A stretch of 37,094 nt of DNA from Methanosarcinales archaeon (GTDB lineage Archaea > Halobacteriota > Methanosarcinia > Methanosarcinales > Methanogasteraceae): assembly GCA_030625165.1 (NCBI GenBank), contig DAOURL010000006.1, forward strand, positions 1-37,094, written 5' to 3'. The notes beneath the pieces are model-generated. The model did no database searches. It saw only the letters and a program-made list of their open reading frames with translations, and was not told the origin of the DNA. Below are positions 1 through 8,372 of this stretch, piece by piece. The stretch's first letter is position 1; each line of letters starts with the position of its first letter. The translations under genes were made by a program, and so were the position numbers.

Positions 1-1288
1 CGCCTGCAAGCACGTCACCGGTTCCGCCAACAGTCATCCCGGGATTTCCGGTCTGGTTGATTCTTACCGCTCTTCCGTCTGATATAACATCAATATCCCC
101 TTTAAGCAGCGTAACAACATGGTTTCTCGCAGAAAAATCCATGACCAGTTCGCAGCGCTCATCAAGATCCGCTGACACTTCTCCGCCAAGCATCCGGAAC
201 TCGCCAGCATGTGGCGTTATGATCGGTGGCGTCCCCTCCTGCATCGGTGTCTGAAGCGCATGGAGCGCATCTGCATCGATCACGAACCGCGCATCAGGAT
301 TTGACCCGATGATCTCGGAAACTGCCTCCGCGGTCTCGCTCTCGCGTCCAACCCCCATCCCAATAACGGTCACGTCGTGCTTCCGGATCAAAGCGTTGAT
401 CGTATCGATGTCGTCGCGGGCAAGATACCTGCCAGATAACGGATGAACGATCAGGTCAGGCGAGAAACCTGCGATCGTCCCTGCAACGCTATGCGGTGCA
501 GCTACTGTCACCCAGTCAGCACCTGCCCGGAGTGCGGCAAGCGCGGCAAGCGCAGGCGCTCCTGTAAACGCGCCGCCCCCGATCACAAGCACCCTGCCGT
601 TATCGCCTTTGTGCGATCTCACATTCCTTGCTGGCGGCAGGTCTCCGGTCCCGACGATCAGGGTAGCCCGCGTAGGAATGCCGATGTCAGCAACCTCGAT
701 CTCACCAGTAATCTCAGGATGTCCGGAAAGCCCCTCTTTCATCCGGTGATTCGTGATTGTCAGGTCTGCATGGACTGCATTATCGAAATTATCAGGATTG
801 AATCCGGACGGGACGTCTATTGAGAGAACAAACGCGGAAGAAGCGTTTATGATGTCGATTGCGCTTGCCACCGGCTCACGGACGCTCCCGCGCACGCCTG
901 TGCCGAGCATGGCATCGATCACGATGTCAGCATCCAGTTCCGAGAGTTCTGACGAATCCCTGATCTCCCTGAGATCTGCGCTGAGATTCTCCAGTATCTC
1001 CCAGTTCCGGCGGGATTCCTCGGTTGCAATGTCGCGGGCGCGTCCGAGCAGCAGTATCACAGGATTATAGTCCAGAAGGTGCCGTGCAGCGACAAACCCG
1101 TCGCCGCCGTTGTTGCCGCTGCCTGCGAGGACTACGATACTGATCTCTGTGCCCTCTGGAAACCGTGCGCGAATCGCGCGTGCAACAGATGCGCCAGCGT
1201 TCTCCATCAGCTGGAGCGGAAGTAGACCGAGGTCACTACAGTTGGCATCGACCCTGCGCATCTCGGATGCAGTGATCTCGGTGTTCAT
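1..1288 (-). CDS. nnr: Bifunctional NAD(P)H-hydrate epimerase / ADP-dependent NAD(P)H-hydrate dehydratase, 3' end cut by window
   Basis: Repairs hydrated NAD(P)H (NADHX/NADPHX): the N-terminal domain epimerises the R form and the C-terminal kinase-fold domain dehydrates the S form using ADP. The reverse strand reads MNTEITASEMRRVDANC from the ATG at 1288, then the YjeF-N glycine motif GSGNNGGDGFVAARHL. The C-terminal domain shows KGDNGRVLVIGGGAFTGAP, a DADAL segment, ITPHAGEF, LLKGD and NQTGNPGMTVGGTGDVLAG, which holds the catalytic Asp of the GTGD motif. Roughly the last 50-70 residues lie beyond the window. The start lies 6 bases after the rpoK stop, so the two are probably co-transcribed. 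The fused two-domain layout is the common prokaryotic form. I see no damage in the visible part. Confidence 0.95.
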   Translation of the reverse strand, partial: MNTEITASEMRRVDANCSDLGLLPLQLMENAGASVARAIRARFPEGTEISIVVLAGSGNNGGDGFVAARHLLDYNPVILLLGRARDIATEESRRNWEILENLSADLREIRDSSELSELDADIVIDAMLGTGVRGSVREPVASAIDIINASSAFVLSIDVPSGFNPDNFDNAVHADLTITNHRMKEGLSGHPEITGEIEVADIGIPTRATLIVGTGDLPPARNVRSHKGDNGRVLVIGGGAFTGAPALAALAALRAGADWVTVAAPHSVAGTIAGFSPDLIVHPLSGRYLARDDIDTINALIRKHDVTVIGMGVGRESETAEAVSEIIGSNPDARFVIDADALHALQTPMQEGTPPIITPHAGEFRMLGGEVSADLDERCELVMDFSARNHVVTLLKGDIDVISDGRAVRINQTGNPGMTVGGTGDVLAG

Positions 1289-1294
1289 CTCCAG

Positions 1295-1459
1295 CTATCT
1301 CTTTACGGTGATTGGAAGCACGCCCTCTTCCAGTTCCCGCATCGCTATCTCGATCGGGTCTCCGGTGTCGGGTCTGATCAGTACCGGTGCTCCAAGCGAG
1401 ATCTGGAGCGCTCGTGCGCCGATGATGCGGGCGCGTTCATATCGTGTGTATCGTTCCAA
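1295..1459 (-). CDS. rpoK: DNA-directed RNA polymerase subunit K (Rpb6/omega homologue), TTG start
   Basis: Small RNA polymerase core subunit that helps assemble and hold the large subunits. The 54-residue product reads [19 protein letters not shown], then a GAPVLI segment, and ends GVLPITVKR, which fits archaeal RpoK, a family usually 50-60 residues long. No ATG or GTG lies in frame between an upstream in-frame stop (about 1490) and the conserved region. The start is therefore most likely the TTG at 1457-1459, which has a strong AGGAGG ribosome site about 11 bases upstream. It lies directly upstream of nnr. A possible TATA-like AAATATATGA sits at 1523-1532 inside the end of the S-layer gene. 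Confidence 0.9.
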   Translation of the reverse strand: MERYTRYERARIIGARALQISLGAPVLIRPDTGDPIEIAMRELEEGVLPITVKR

Positions 1460-1521
1460 TGTGGTTACATCCTCCTGTTCTTGTGTATGGGCTTATTTGG
1501 GATAAGTACCTTCGCACTTTG

Positions 1522-3477
1522 TCATATATTTCCGACCGCGGCTTGCAGGATCATGAGAGCGTCTACGGATGTGAGTCTGCCGTCTCCGTTCATGTCGCCC
1601 AGCATTCGTCCCTTGCCATCCGAATCGGTCCAATAACCAGCAGGGGTATCTGGCTCTTTGTCCCATGCATAAGGTACGCCGTCGCTATCAAAGTCCGTGA
1701 CTGGAACGGTCATATCTAGCGGTGCTCCGCCGAATGGGTAGAATCGGAGAGTAGTATCATTATCCGCAATCGTGAAGTATATATTGCCCATGATGTGCTT
1801 CTCATCATCCTTGTCAAGATCGATGGGGCAGTCGTTTCTGAGAATGACGTGTGAGGAACTTGCAGTCTTCACTTCCATCGCGCCATACGTCTTGCCAGTG
1901 TTGATACCCAGAACCTTGTTGTCGATCAGGAAGACGTACTTGATCTGCACGATGCCATGCTCTTTGAAGATTCCATCCACGTAGCAGGAGAAGACCTGGA
2001 CATCATATTCTCCCCCGATATTTGGGGTGTAGGTGTATACTTCACCTGATGAGACAACTCCATAATCGAGTCCCTCTCCATCTTTGCTCAACTGGAACCA
2101 TACCTTCTTTCCCTCATAATCGATCTGTGCTTCAAGTGCAAATCCACCGCCCATCTCCCAAGCCTCGCCAACGTCCAGTGTCTTCTTCTCATCGTCTTCA
2201 AACTCTACGAGCAGTTTGCAGAGTTTATTAGCTCTGTTATTGATCGCCACATACGCATCTCCAGTCCATCCTTCAAGATAGTATCCTGTGTGTCCATCAA
2301 CGGTCAAGCCCTCATTTTCATAGAGTTCGTACTCCTGATAGACAGGGGAGGTCTGGTATGTCAGGCAATCCTCATCGATGGTTCGGTCGGTATCAGGTCC
2401 AGTCAGTGTGCTGGCAGCAAGCGTCAGCGTCTCGGTCATCTGATCGCCATCCAGATCATACCATAATGCAGCAAAGTTGTATGCATCCCATGTTATGTCT
2501 GTAGGTTGCGCACCGACCAGATTCTGAACCATTCCACGGATCTCGCATCTCTCTGTATTGGTGCGCTCAACGAATGGGTGAAACCTGATCGCAGTGCCAT
2601 CATCCGCCGCTTTGAAATACATGTTTCCCATGATCCTCTTGGTGGAACCCAAATCCAGATAGACCGGATTATAGTTTCTAAAAGTAACCTGCAAGGGACT
2701 TACACTCACCACACTCATAACATCATACCAGTGATGCGAGTAACCAACATAGATATCCAGCACATCATCATTGATCAGGAAGACATACTTGATCTGCACG
2801 ATGTTGGCGTCTCTACCTCTGAACATATCGTCCACATAGCACGAGAAGATTGGAACATCTTCACCGTCTCCGATATCTGTGGTGTATGTGTATACTTCGC
2901 CGACTGAAACGACTTCAGTATCGAGCCCTACTTCATCTTTGCTCAAACTAAACCATACCTCTCCTCCTTCAAGATCGATCTGAGATGCAGTAAGACTGAA
3001 TCCTCTACCAAGATTCCATTCCTCACCAGTCGCCAATGTCTTCCTATCACCATCCTCAAACTCTACCAAGAGTTCACAGATTTCATCTGCAGTGCCATCG
3101 ATTGCCACATATCGTTCTCCTGCCCATCCCTCAAGATAGTATCCGGCATCTCCACCAACGGTTAATCCCTTGTTTTCATAGAGTTTGTACTCTTGATAAA
3201 CAGGAGATGTCTGGTACGTCAGGCAATCCTCATCGATGGTCCGGTCAGCATTTGGTCCGGTCAGTGTGTTGGCAGCAAGCGTCAACATCTCACCCATCTG
3301 ATCATCATCCGGACCATACCAGAATGCAGCGAAGTTGCCTGCATCCCATGTTATCGCGGAAGGTTGTGCACCGATTAGCTGCGCAACCTCACCGCGGATC
3401 TCAATCGTCTCAGCGCTTGCAGGCATGACAGAGATCACAGCCACAATCGCGATCAAGATAACTTTTTGTTTATTCAT
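1522..3477 (-). CDS. Secreted protein with two tandem Methanosarcinales-type S-layer domains and a C-terminal dockerin-like motif
   Basis: Probable cell-surface protein. The start at 3477 is chosen because AAGGAGTGAT lies just upstream and the protein then opens with a signal peptide (MNKQKVILIAIVAVISVMPASA, residues 1-22). An upstream in-frame ATG at 3516 has neither. Two homologous copies of about 280 residues follow (about 23-305 and 312-587). They share motifs such as IRGxVxxLxGAQP, ITWDAxNFAA, RTIDEDCLTYQTSPVYQEY and GYYLEGW, the pattern of the S-layer duplication domain family (Pfam PF07752). The C-terminus has Asp-rich calcium-type repeats (DFDSDGV, DSDGKG), then one dockerin-like EF-hand half, GDMNGDGRLTSVDALMILQA. 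No C-terminal membrane anchor is visible, unlike canonical S-layer proteins of this family, so it may be a non-lattice surface protein. Surface location and function are inferred. Confidence 0.85.
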   Translation of the reverse strand: MNKQKVILIAIVAVISVMPASAETIEIRGEVAQLIGAQPSAITWDAGNFAAFWYGPDDDQMGEMLTLAANTLTGPNADRTIDEDCLTYQTSPVYQEYKLYENKGLTVGGDAGYYLEGWAGERYVAIDGTADEICELLVEFEDGDRKTLATGEEWNLGRGFSLTASQIDLEGGEVWFSLSKDEVGLDTEVVSVGEVYTYTTDIGDGEDVPIFSCYVDDMFRGRDANIVQIKYVFLINDDVLDIYVGYSHHWYDVMSVVSVSPLQVTFRNYNPVYLDLGSTKRIMGNMYFKAADDGTAIRFHPFVERTNTERCEIRGMVQNLVGAQPTDITWDAYNFAALWYDLDGDQMTETLTLAASTLTGPDTDRTIDEDCLTYQTSPVYQEYELYENEGLTVDGHTGYYLEGWTGDAYVAINNRANKLCKLLVEFEDDEKKTLDVGEAWEMGGGFALEAQIDYEGKKVWFQLSKDGEGLDYGVVSSGEVYTYTPNIGGEYDVQVFSCYVDGIFKEHGIVQIKYVFLIDNKVLGINTGKTYGAMEVKTASSSHVILRNDCPIDLDKDDEKHIMGNIYFTIADNDTTLRFYPFGGAPLDMTVPVTDFDSDGVPYAWDKEPDTPAGYWTDSDGKGRMLGDMNGDGRLTSVDALMILQAAVGNI

Positions 3478-3532
3478 ATCTATCACTCCTTGTGCAAACA
3501 TTAAATCTACATCCATTTCATGTGTTCACACA

Positions 3533-3546
3533 CATAAGTTTACCCT
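3533..3546 (-). promoter_or_regulatory. Possible promoter of the S-layer-domain gene
   Basis: The 143-bp gap 3478-3620 holds no gene. Reading the minus strand, GGTAAACTTATGTG resembles an archaeal TATA region and lies about 60 bases before the chosen ATG, followed by a TGTGTGAACACA near-palindrome. Assignment is by eye only. Confidence 0.35.
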
Positions 3547-3620
3547 CGCAACTGGGTTATCAAACCGATGGATCTGGAGAAAGATACACAATCTCGCGGT
3601 CATGAGACCCTACAAAAGCA

Positions 3621-4331
3621 TCAACCCACCATTCCCAACCTGAAATAAATCCTTCTATTATTCTTCCCCTTATTTTCCGCCTTCACGACTTCAATCCTCC
3701 CGATCTCGCCGGTATTCCGCACATGCGTGCCGCCACATGCCTGCGCATCAAAGCCCACGATGTCGATGATGCGTATCTCCTCCATCTCAGGCAGATCCAT
3801 CTTCAATTTCACAATTGACGGAATCTTAAGCGCCTCTTTTGCAGGAAGAATCTTTATCTCCACCGGAATCTCCTGATCGATGATCTCGTTTGTCTTCTCT
3901 TCAAATGACTTGATCTGCGACCTGTCAAAGTCCTTAAGACTGAAATCCACCCGGGTCTTTGCCTCCCCGATCTGGTTCCCTGTGATGAGCGCACCGGTCT
4001 CCTTGTTAATCACAGCGGAGAGGACGTGACATGCAGTATGCGACCGCATGAAGAGATGCCTTCGATCCCAGTCGATCCGTCCAGTGACCTGATCGCCCAC
4101 CATAAGCCCGGGATCTGCGATCTCGTGGCTGATCAGGTCATCCGTCTTCCGCACATAAACTACCGGATATTCGCTTCCATCCCGGACCAGGACACCGAGA
4201 TCGTTCGGCTGTCCGCCAGCATTGGGATAGAATGCGGTCCTGTCGAGGATCACGAACCGATCATCGGTAACATCCTCGACCGTCGCTTCAAATTCCTTCA
4301 AATAACAATCCTTCAGGTACAGTGCATCCAT
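3621..4331 (-). CDS. alaX: Alanyl-tRNA editing protein AlaX (AlaX-M type)
   Basis: Free-standing hydrolase that clears Ser-tRNA(Ala) or Gly-tRNA(Ala) made by AlaRS mistakes. It matches the AlaRS editing domain. An N-terminal beta domain carries DRTAFYPNAGGQPNDLG. The metal-binding HxxxH appears as SHTACHVLSA near residues 97-101, and the CxxxH motif as ACGGTHVRNTGEIG near residues 197-201, so all four zinc ligands are present. At 236 residues it is the medium form (AlaX-M), whose N-terminal region with a GG motif is generally linked to serine specificity. It starts 6 bases after the recJ-like stop, is preceded by GGAG, and is the last gene of the prs-secF-secD-recJ-like operon. Confidence 0.95.
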   Translation of the reverse strand: MDALYLKDCYLKEFEATVEDVTDDRFVILDRTAFYPNAGGQPNDLGVLVRDGSEYPVVYVRKTDDLISHEIADPGLMVGDQVTGRIDWDRRHLFMRSHTACHVLSAVINKETGALITGNQIGEAKTRVDFSLKDFDRSQIKSFEEKTNEIIDQEIPVEIKILPAKEALKIPSIVKLKMDLPEMEEIRIIDIVGFDAQACGGTHVRNTGEIGRIEVVKAENKGKNNRRIYFRLGMVG

Positions 4332-4337
4332 TTTGCA

Positions 4338-5732
4338 TCACTCCGCCGGAGCGACTTGCTCTCCGACCATCGCATCCATCAATTCAAGAAACTCATCCTT
4401 TGCGCCATCCGGGATGGTCGCGCCTGCTGCGATGTTGTGCCCGCCGCCCATGCCGCCGACCTTTGCTGCACAGGCTTCGAGCGCATCTGCAAGGTTAAGC
4501 CCCCGCCGTACAAGGTCCTGCGTACCGCGTGCAGAGACCTTGGCGCCTCCGTCGCTGTCTGCGAATGCGAGCATCGGCATATCCCGCTTTCTGCGGTTTG
4601 TCAGACTCATGCCTGCAACGATGCCGACGATCGTGTCCTTGATCGAACTGCCTGCATCGAAGTACTGGATGTGATCCAGTTCGGTTATGCCCTGTTCCTT
4701 GACGAGATTGAGTCCGTCCACAAGGTTCTTTCGATGCCCTGCAAGCAGTTCTTTTGCTCTTGCAAGTTCCTTGTCACGATCGCCGAGACAGACCGCAAGA
4801 CCGATATCTGCGAAGCCGTATCTGCCTGTGGCGTTTAACAGGGTGGAGTATTCGGACGCATCCCGCATCTCGGTGCCTTCCTGTTCACGGGCAAGCGTAT
4901 AGACCTCTGTGACCAGCCGCTGGATGTGGTACGACGACATCCGCTTCGAGATGCAGTACTGGACCAGCGATGAGACGACCTTCTGCCTCTCGCCTTTGTC
5001 GAGGTCGATCCACCGCTTCCACCGCTCGCCAGATGAGTTTATGCCGACTTTCTTCAAAAACACGATGCTTGCGCTCTCGTTTCCTGTAAGACCTGGCAGA
5101 TACGGATCAGAGGAATACTGGAGCAGTTTGAACATCTGGCGGGTCTGCTTCCCAAAGAGCGAAAGACCCTTTCCGTAACTGATGACTCCGTGATCCGCAC
5201 CTGCCCGGAGGATCGCCCGGTTGCATCCGACCAGTCTCCCGGATTTCCTTGCCTGCAAGTCCCCAACAGCACCCACGATCGCGAGATCAGCGAGATCACG
5301 GTTCTCGCCAAGCGACTGCGCAAGTATGTACGCACAACCCGCACCGCTAAGCTCAGTCGAGCCATCGATGCCAAAGAGATGCGGATTTAGGTGATGTAGG
5401 TTCTGGTGATCGACCTGACGGCGGTCGATCTGGTGATGGTCAACAACAACTATCTCGATATCAAGCGGCATCTCTGATAGCATTCCGCTCCCGAGATCCG
5501 TAAAGATCGTCGGGACGTTCGCATCAGCAACCTCTCCGAGAACCATTCTGTCCAGTTGCTTCACACACCTGACATCATGCTCGATGCCGCACCGGTCGAG
5601 GGCGCGGGACATGATCGCGGCAGCAGTCAAGCCATCGGCATCGAGGTGGGATACGACCTGCACTCGATCGTGCCTCTTGATTGCGGCAGCGCAGGCGCAA
5701 GCCCGCTCTTTCATCGAAGGGTAATCACTCAT
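4338..5732 (-). CDS. Archaeal RecJ-like DHH-family phosphoesterase/exonuclease (GAN-like)
   Basis: DHH-superfamily nuclease related to bacterial RecJ and eukaryotic Cdc45. Archaeal members act as single-strand exonucleases and some bind GINS at the replication fork. The 464-residue protein shows motif I HLDADGLTAAAI (about residue 29), FTDLGSG, the DHH signature VVDHHQ (about 95-100), and HHLNPHLFGIDGSTELSGAG. At the C-terminus is a DHHA1 domain with GGMGGGHNIAAGATIP (about 430-445). All catalytic motifs look intact, unlike Cdc45. It follows secD by 19 bases and precedes alaX by 6. Whether it is the GINS-associated nuclease or another of the archaeal RecJ paralogues cannot be told here. Confidence 0.9.
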   Translation of the reverse strand: MSDYPSMKERACACAAAIKRHDRVQVVSHLDADGLTAAAIMSRALDRCGIEHDVRCVKQLDRMVLGEVADANVPTIFTDLGSGMLSEMPLDIEIVVVDHHQIDRRQVDHQNLHHLNPHLFGIDGSTELSGAGCAYILAQSLGENRDLADLAIVGAVGDLQARKSGRLVGCNRAILRAGADHGVISYGKGLSLFGKQTRQMFKLLQYSSDPYLPGLTGNESASIVFLKKVGINSSGERWKRWIDLDKGERQKVVSSLVQYCISKRMSSYHIQRLVTEVYTLAREQEGTEMRDASEYSTLLNATGRYGFADIGLAVCLGDRDKELARAKELLAGHRKNLVDGLNLVKEQGITELDHIQYFDAGSSIKDTIVGIVAGMSLTNRRKRDMPMLAFADSDGGAKVSARGTQDLVRRGLNLADALEACAAKVGGMGGGHNIAAGATIPDGAKDEFLELMDAMVGEQVAPAE

Positions 5733-5751
5733 GTTACTCGTCCGCTATCTC

Positions 5752-7419
5752 TCACTCCAGCATATCCCTGATCACCCTTCCATAAACAGGTCTTGCAATC
5801 AGAACGCCGATCAGAACGCCTACGATCGTGGTGATGGCAAACCCTTTCAGTGCGCCGAATCCTAATCCCACAAACACATCAAGAAATCCCGCAAGTGGTA
5901 ACATCGCGACGATGGTGGTTGCCGCGGCAGCGAATATGATCGCAAACGCCTTGGATATGCGGGATAGGTACACCTTTAGGGATGGTATTTTCCCCTCGTA
6001 AAGCACTTCATCAGTAATGATTACCAGGTGGTCGATTCCAGTTCCGATAACAGCGATAATTCCTGCTATAGCTGGCAGATTGAGTTGCCACCCCACCATC
6101 GGAAGCGCAGCAAAACCAAGAATCATGAAGACCTCGCTTAACGATGTTGCAAGCATCGGGATCAAGATATTCTTCTGCCGGTATCTTAAGAATATGACGA
6201 GAGCAACGGTTAGCAGTGCAAACAGACCCGCGATCAGTGCCTGCTCCTTGAACTGGGCACCGAGTGATGCCGGGACCTGCTCCGAACCGATCACAGTCAC
6301 TTGCACCGGAAGCGCTCCTGCACTGAGATGCACCCGAAGTTGCCTCGCCTCAATCTCTCCTTCATCGCCAGAGCCGGTGTTCGCAATCAGATCTTGAGGG
6401 TGCCAATCGCCGTCCTCACCATATATGTCATACAGCCCTTTGAGATTGCTTGCCAGAGTAGGGTTTAGTGGTGCCGAATAGATCTCCTCATCATCGAGCA
6501 GCATGAGTAGTTCATGCGCATCCGGGTTGTCAGTGGCACCATATTTGACCGCTGCGACTCCGAATTCTCCAGATCCTTTGCTGTTCAGCTTGAAATTGAC
6601 GCCCCATGAACCTTCCCGCATCTCCGGGATGCCCACTGCGGTGATGCAGTCACCCCACAGCACATGCTCTGATGTGTTGTTCGTTGTCTGGATGCGGATC
6701 TCGAACTTTCCAGGCGTTGTAACGATATCCCGCGCTGTACTAAGATCGGTTCCGGCAAGGTCAACCATAAGAATATTTGATCCGACAGGGGTGATCTCAA
6801 TCTCCTTAAGACCCCAGATGTTTAATTTCTCGTTTAATACATCCTTCGTCAGCTCCTGGGTCTCTTTTGTCACCTCCTCCTTAAATTCGGGCTTGCCCTG
6901 TATGTCCTTCTTGATCGATCCGCCGACACCGGCGAGCAGATCTGATAATTCGCTATCGGCAACCTTTGACCTGATCTCATACGTATCGCTGCCGAGATAG
7001 ATCACTTCGCAAGTCAGATGCTTTGAGAGGTACGTCCGGATCACGTACGGCTTGTTTATGGTGAGTGTGACCTCGTTACCCCTTATGCGCCCATTTCCGT
7101 AACCAACCGCATTTATCGCATCCTCAACAGGTGGTTCTGTCATCCTGAATGTGATCTCGGTATCTGAGTGGTCAACGATCTCAACATCTCCAAACGTATC
7201 AGAAAACTCACTCTTGATGATCTGCACCGGATCGGCATCGATGCCTGCGATCACTCCATCCAACTGAAGTATCAGGGATGTCCCGCCATCGAGATCGAGC
7301 CCGTATTGCAGATTGGATGTGAAACCCTCCTCAGAGTTATAACTCGGGTGAATCGCTAGAAGCGCGATTAGCATGGCGAGAACAAATACGATTATCCTGA
7401 AGTCCTTGTACAATTTCAT
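5752..7419 (-). CDS. secD: Protein export membrane protein SecD
   Basis: Accessory subunit that, with SecF, aids protein translocation through SecY using the ion gradient. The start is the ATG at 7419: it overlaps the secF stop as ATGA and has AAGGAGG/GGAG upstream. The longer frame from 7452 would lie inside secF. The 555-residue product opens with one membrane span (FRIIVFVLAMLIALLAIHPS), then the YGLDLDGGTSLILQLDG motif typical of SecD. A large extracytoplasmic domain follows, and the last five spans (about residues 390-555) carry the RND-type core with GTGIDHLVIITDE. It is encoded in the order secF-secD, as in many archaea. Confidence 0.95.
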   Translation of the reverse strand: MKLYKDFRIIVFVLAMLIALLAIHPSYNSEEGFTSNLQYGLDLDGGTSLILQLDGVIAGIDADPVQIIKSEFSDTFGDVEIVDHSDTEITFRMTEPPVEDAINAVGYGNGRIRGNEVTLTINKPYVIRTYLSKHLTCEVIYLGSDTYEIRSKVADSELSDLLAGVGGSIKKDIQGKPEFKEEVTKETQELTKDVLNEKLNIWGLKEIEITPVGSNILMVDLAGTDLSTARDIVTTPGKFEIRIQTTNNTSEHVLWGDCITAVGIPEMREGSWGVNFKLNSKGSGEFGVAAVKYGATDNPDAHELLMLLDDEEIYSAPLNPTLASNLKGLYDIYGEDGDWHPQDLIANTGSGDEGEIEARQLRVHLSAGALPVQVTVIGSEQVPASLGAQFKEQALIAGLFALLTVALVIFLRYRQKNILIPMLATSLSEVFMILGFAALPMVGWQLNLPAIAGIIAVIGTGIDHLVIITDEVLYEGKIPSLKVYLSRISKAFAIIFAAAATTIVAMLPLAGFLDVFVGLGFGALKGFAITTIVGVLIGVLIARPVYGRVIRDMLE

Positions 7420-8372
7420 GCTCTCCGCCTCCTTGGTCTCTGTAGATGCCATTTCAGTATTCCGGTATTAAGCATCCATGTATTCATCAAATCGGCTAAT
7501 AGACCGAATATTAGCACGATCGAGATGTCGCTTATGATGCTGATCTGTGGCAACGATGGTATGATGAGGTGCGAGTACGTGGCAATAAGATACATGACTA
7601 TGATTGCGGCAAGCGTTGTACCTGTCATCGTAAGTCCTGTCGTCATCGCATTCGTAACCTTGTCATCGAGATTACCACGCCGTTTGAAAAGCCGTGTCGT
7701 TAAAAGGATGTCGCTGTCCACCGAATATCCGATCAGCATCAGGAGGGCTGCGACTGTTCCGAGCGATAGTTCGATGCCTGCAACAGCTATGAATGCGGCT
7801 GCGATCGCGATATCTGAGAATGCGGAGAGCACGACCGCAACAGAAGGCACGAATGTCCGGAATATCAAAAAGACGATCACCGCCATCAGGCAGAACGATA
7901 CCACGATCGCCTTGAGTGCCTGCGACTGTAGCGATTTCCCATATAGTGCGCCTGCCTGCTTGATCTCAGGAGCTGCGTACCCATAATCAGTATTAACCAT
8001 CTCCGTCAGCGAATCCTGTTTATCCTCGCTCATCGGACCGAACTTGATCATCCTGCGGCTGCCTGAATCCCGCACATAGATCACCGGATAATCCGCGAAT
8101 TTCTGTTGCAACATATCATGCGAATCTGTGGTGGCAAGGGTGATGATCGTGCCGCCCTCGAACTCAAATCCGAGACGCACTGGTGAACCTGTAGTCACAT
8201 ACATCCCGCCAAGAACGATCAATGCTATTACAAGCATGATCAGCGGTGGAATTACCAGTTGCACCGGTTTGTGAGTTCTTATGTACGAATCGAACCTTGA
8301 TATGATATCTGTTAACGCCTTCGGCGTCGACGCCTCCCTCTTTTCCGATCTTGAGTGCGTTATCTGTTTCAT
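7416..8372 (-). CDS. secF: Protein export membrane protein SecF
   Basis: Partner of SecD in the Sec translocon-associated complex. The 318-residue product has an N-terminal cytoplasmic tail, a first span (LVIPPLIMLVIALIVLGGMYV), the SecF motif LGFEFEGGTIITL, an extracytoplasmic domain, and five C-terminal spans including GYSVDSDILLTTRLFKRRGN. The start overlaps the prs stop as ATGA (8369-8372), and the end overlaps secD in the same way, so translation is probably coupled. The N-terminal tail EASTPKALT (residues 13-21) is encoded by a short palindromic element that also occurs in trmG10 (see findings). The tail is longer than the minimum needed before the first span. Confidence 0.95.
   Translation of the reverse strand: MKQITHSRSEKREASTPKALTDIISRFDSYIRTHKPVQLVIPPLIMLVIALIVLGGMYVTTGSPVRLGFEFEGGTIITLATTDSHDMLQQKFADYPVIYVRDSGSRRMIKFGPMSEDKQDSLTEMVNTDYGYAAPEIKQAGALYGKSLQSQALKAIVVSFCLMAVIVFLIFRTFVPSVAVVLSAFSDIAIAAAFIAVAGIELSLGTVAALLMLIGYSVDSDILLTTRLFKRRGNLDDKVTNAMTTGLTMTGTTLAAIIVMYLIATYSHLIIPSLPQISIISDISIVLIFGLLADLMNTWMLNTGILKWHLQRPRRRRA
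8311..8337 (-). repeat. Short palindromic element inside secF (copy 1)
   Basis: On the minus strand the stretch encodes EASTPKALT of SecF. Its core GCGTCGACGCC plus AGGCGTTA is shared with the element in trmG10 (30830-30898), 19 of 21 bases, in the same reading frame. It contains the perfect palindrome GGCGTCGACGCC and the hairpin arms ACGCC/GGCGT around a GAA loop. Confidence 0.55.

Noticed and set aside
7416-7452. Longer N-terminus for SecD from 7452
   Set aside because: It would overlap secF further and ignores the ATGA coupling with the AAGGAGG site before 7419.
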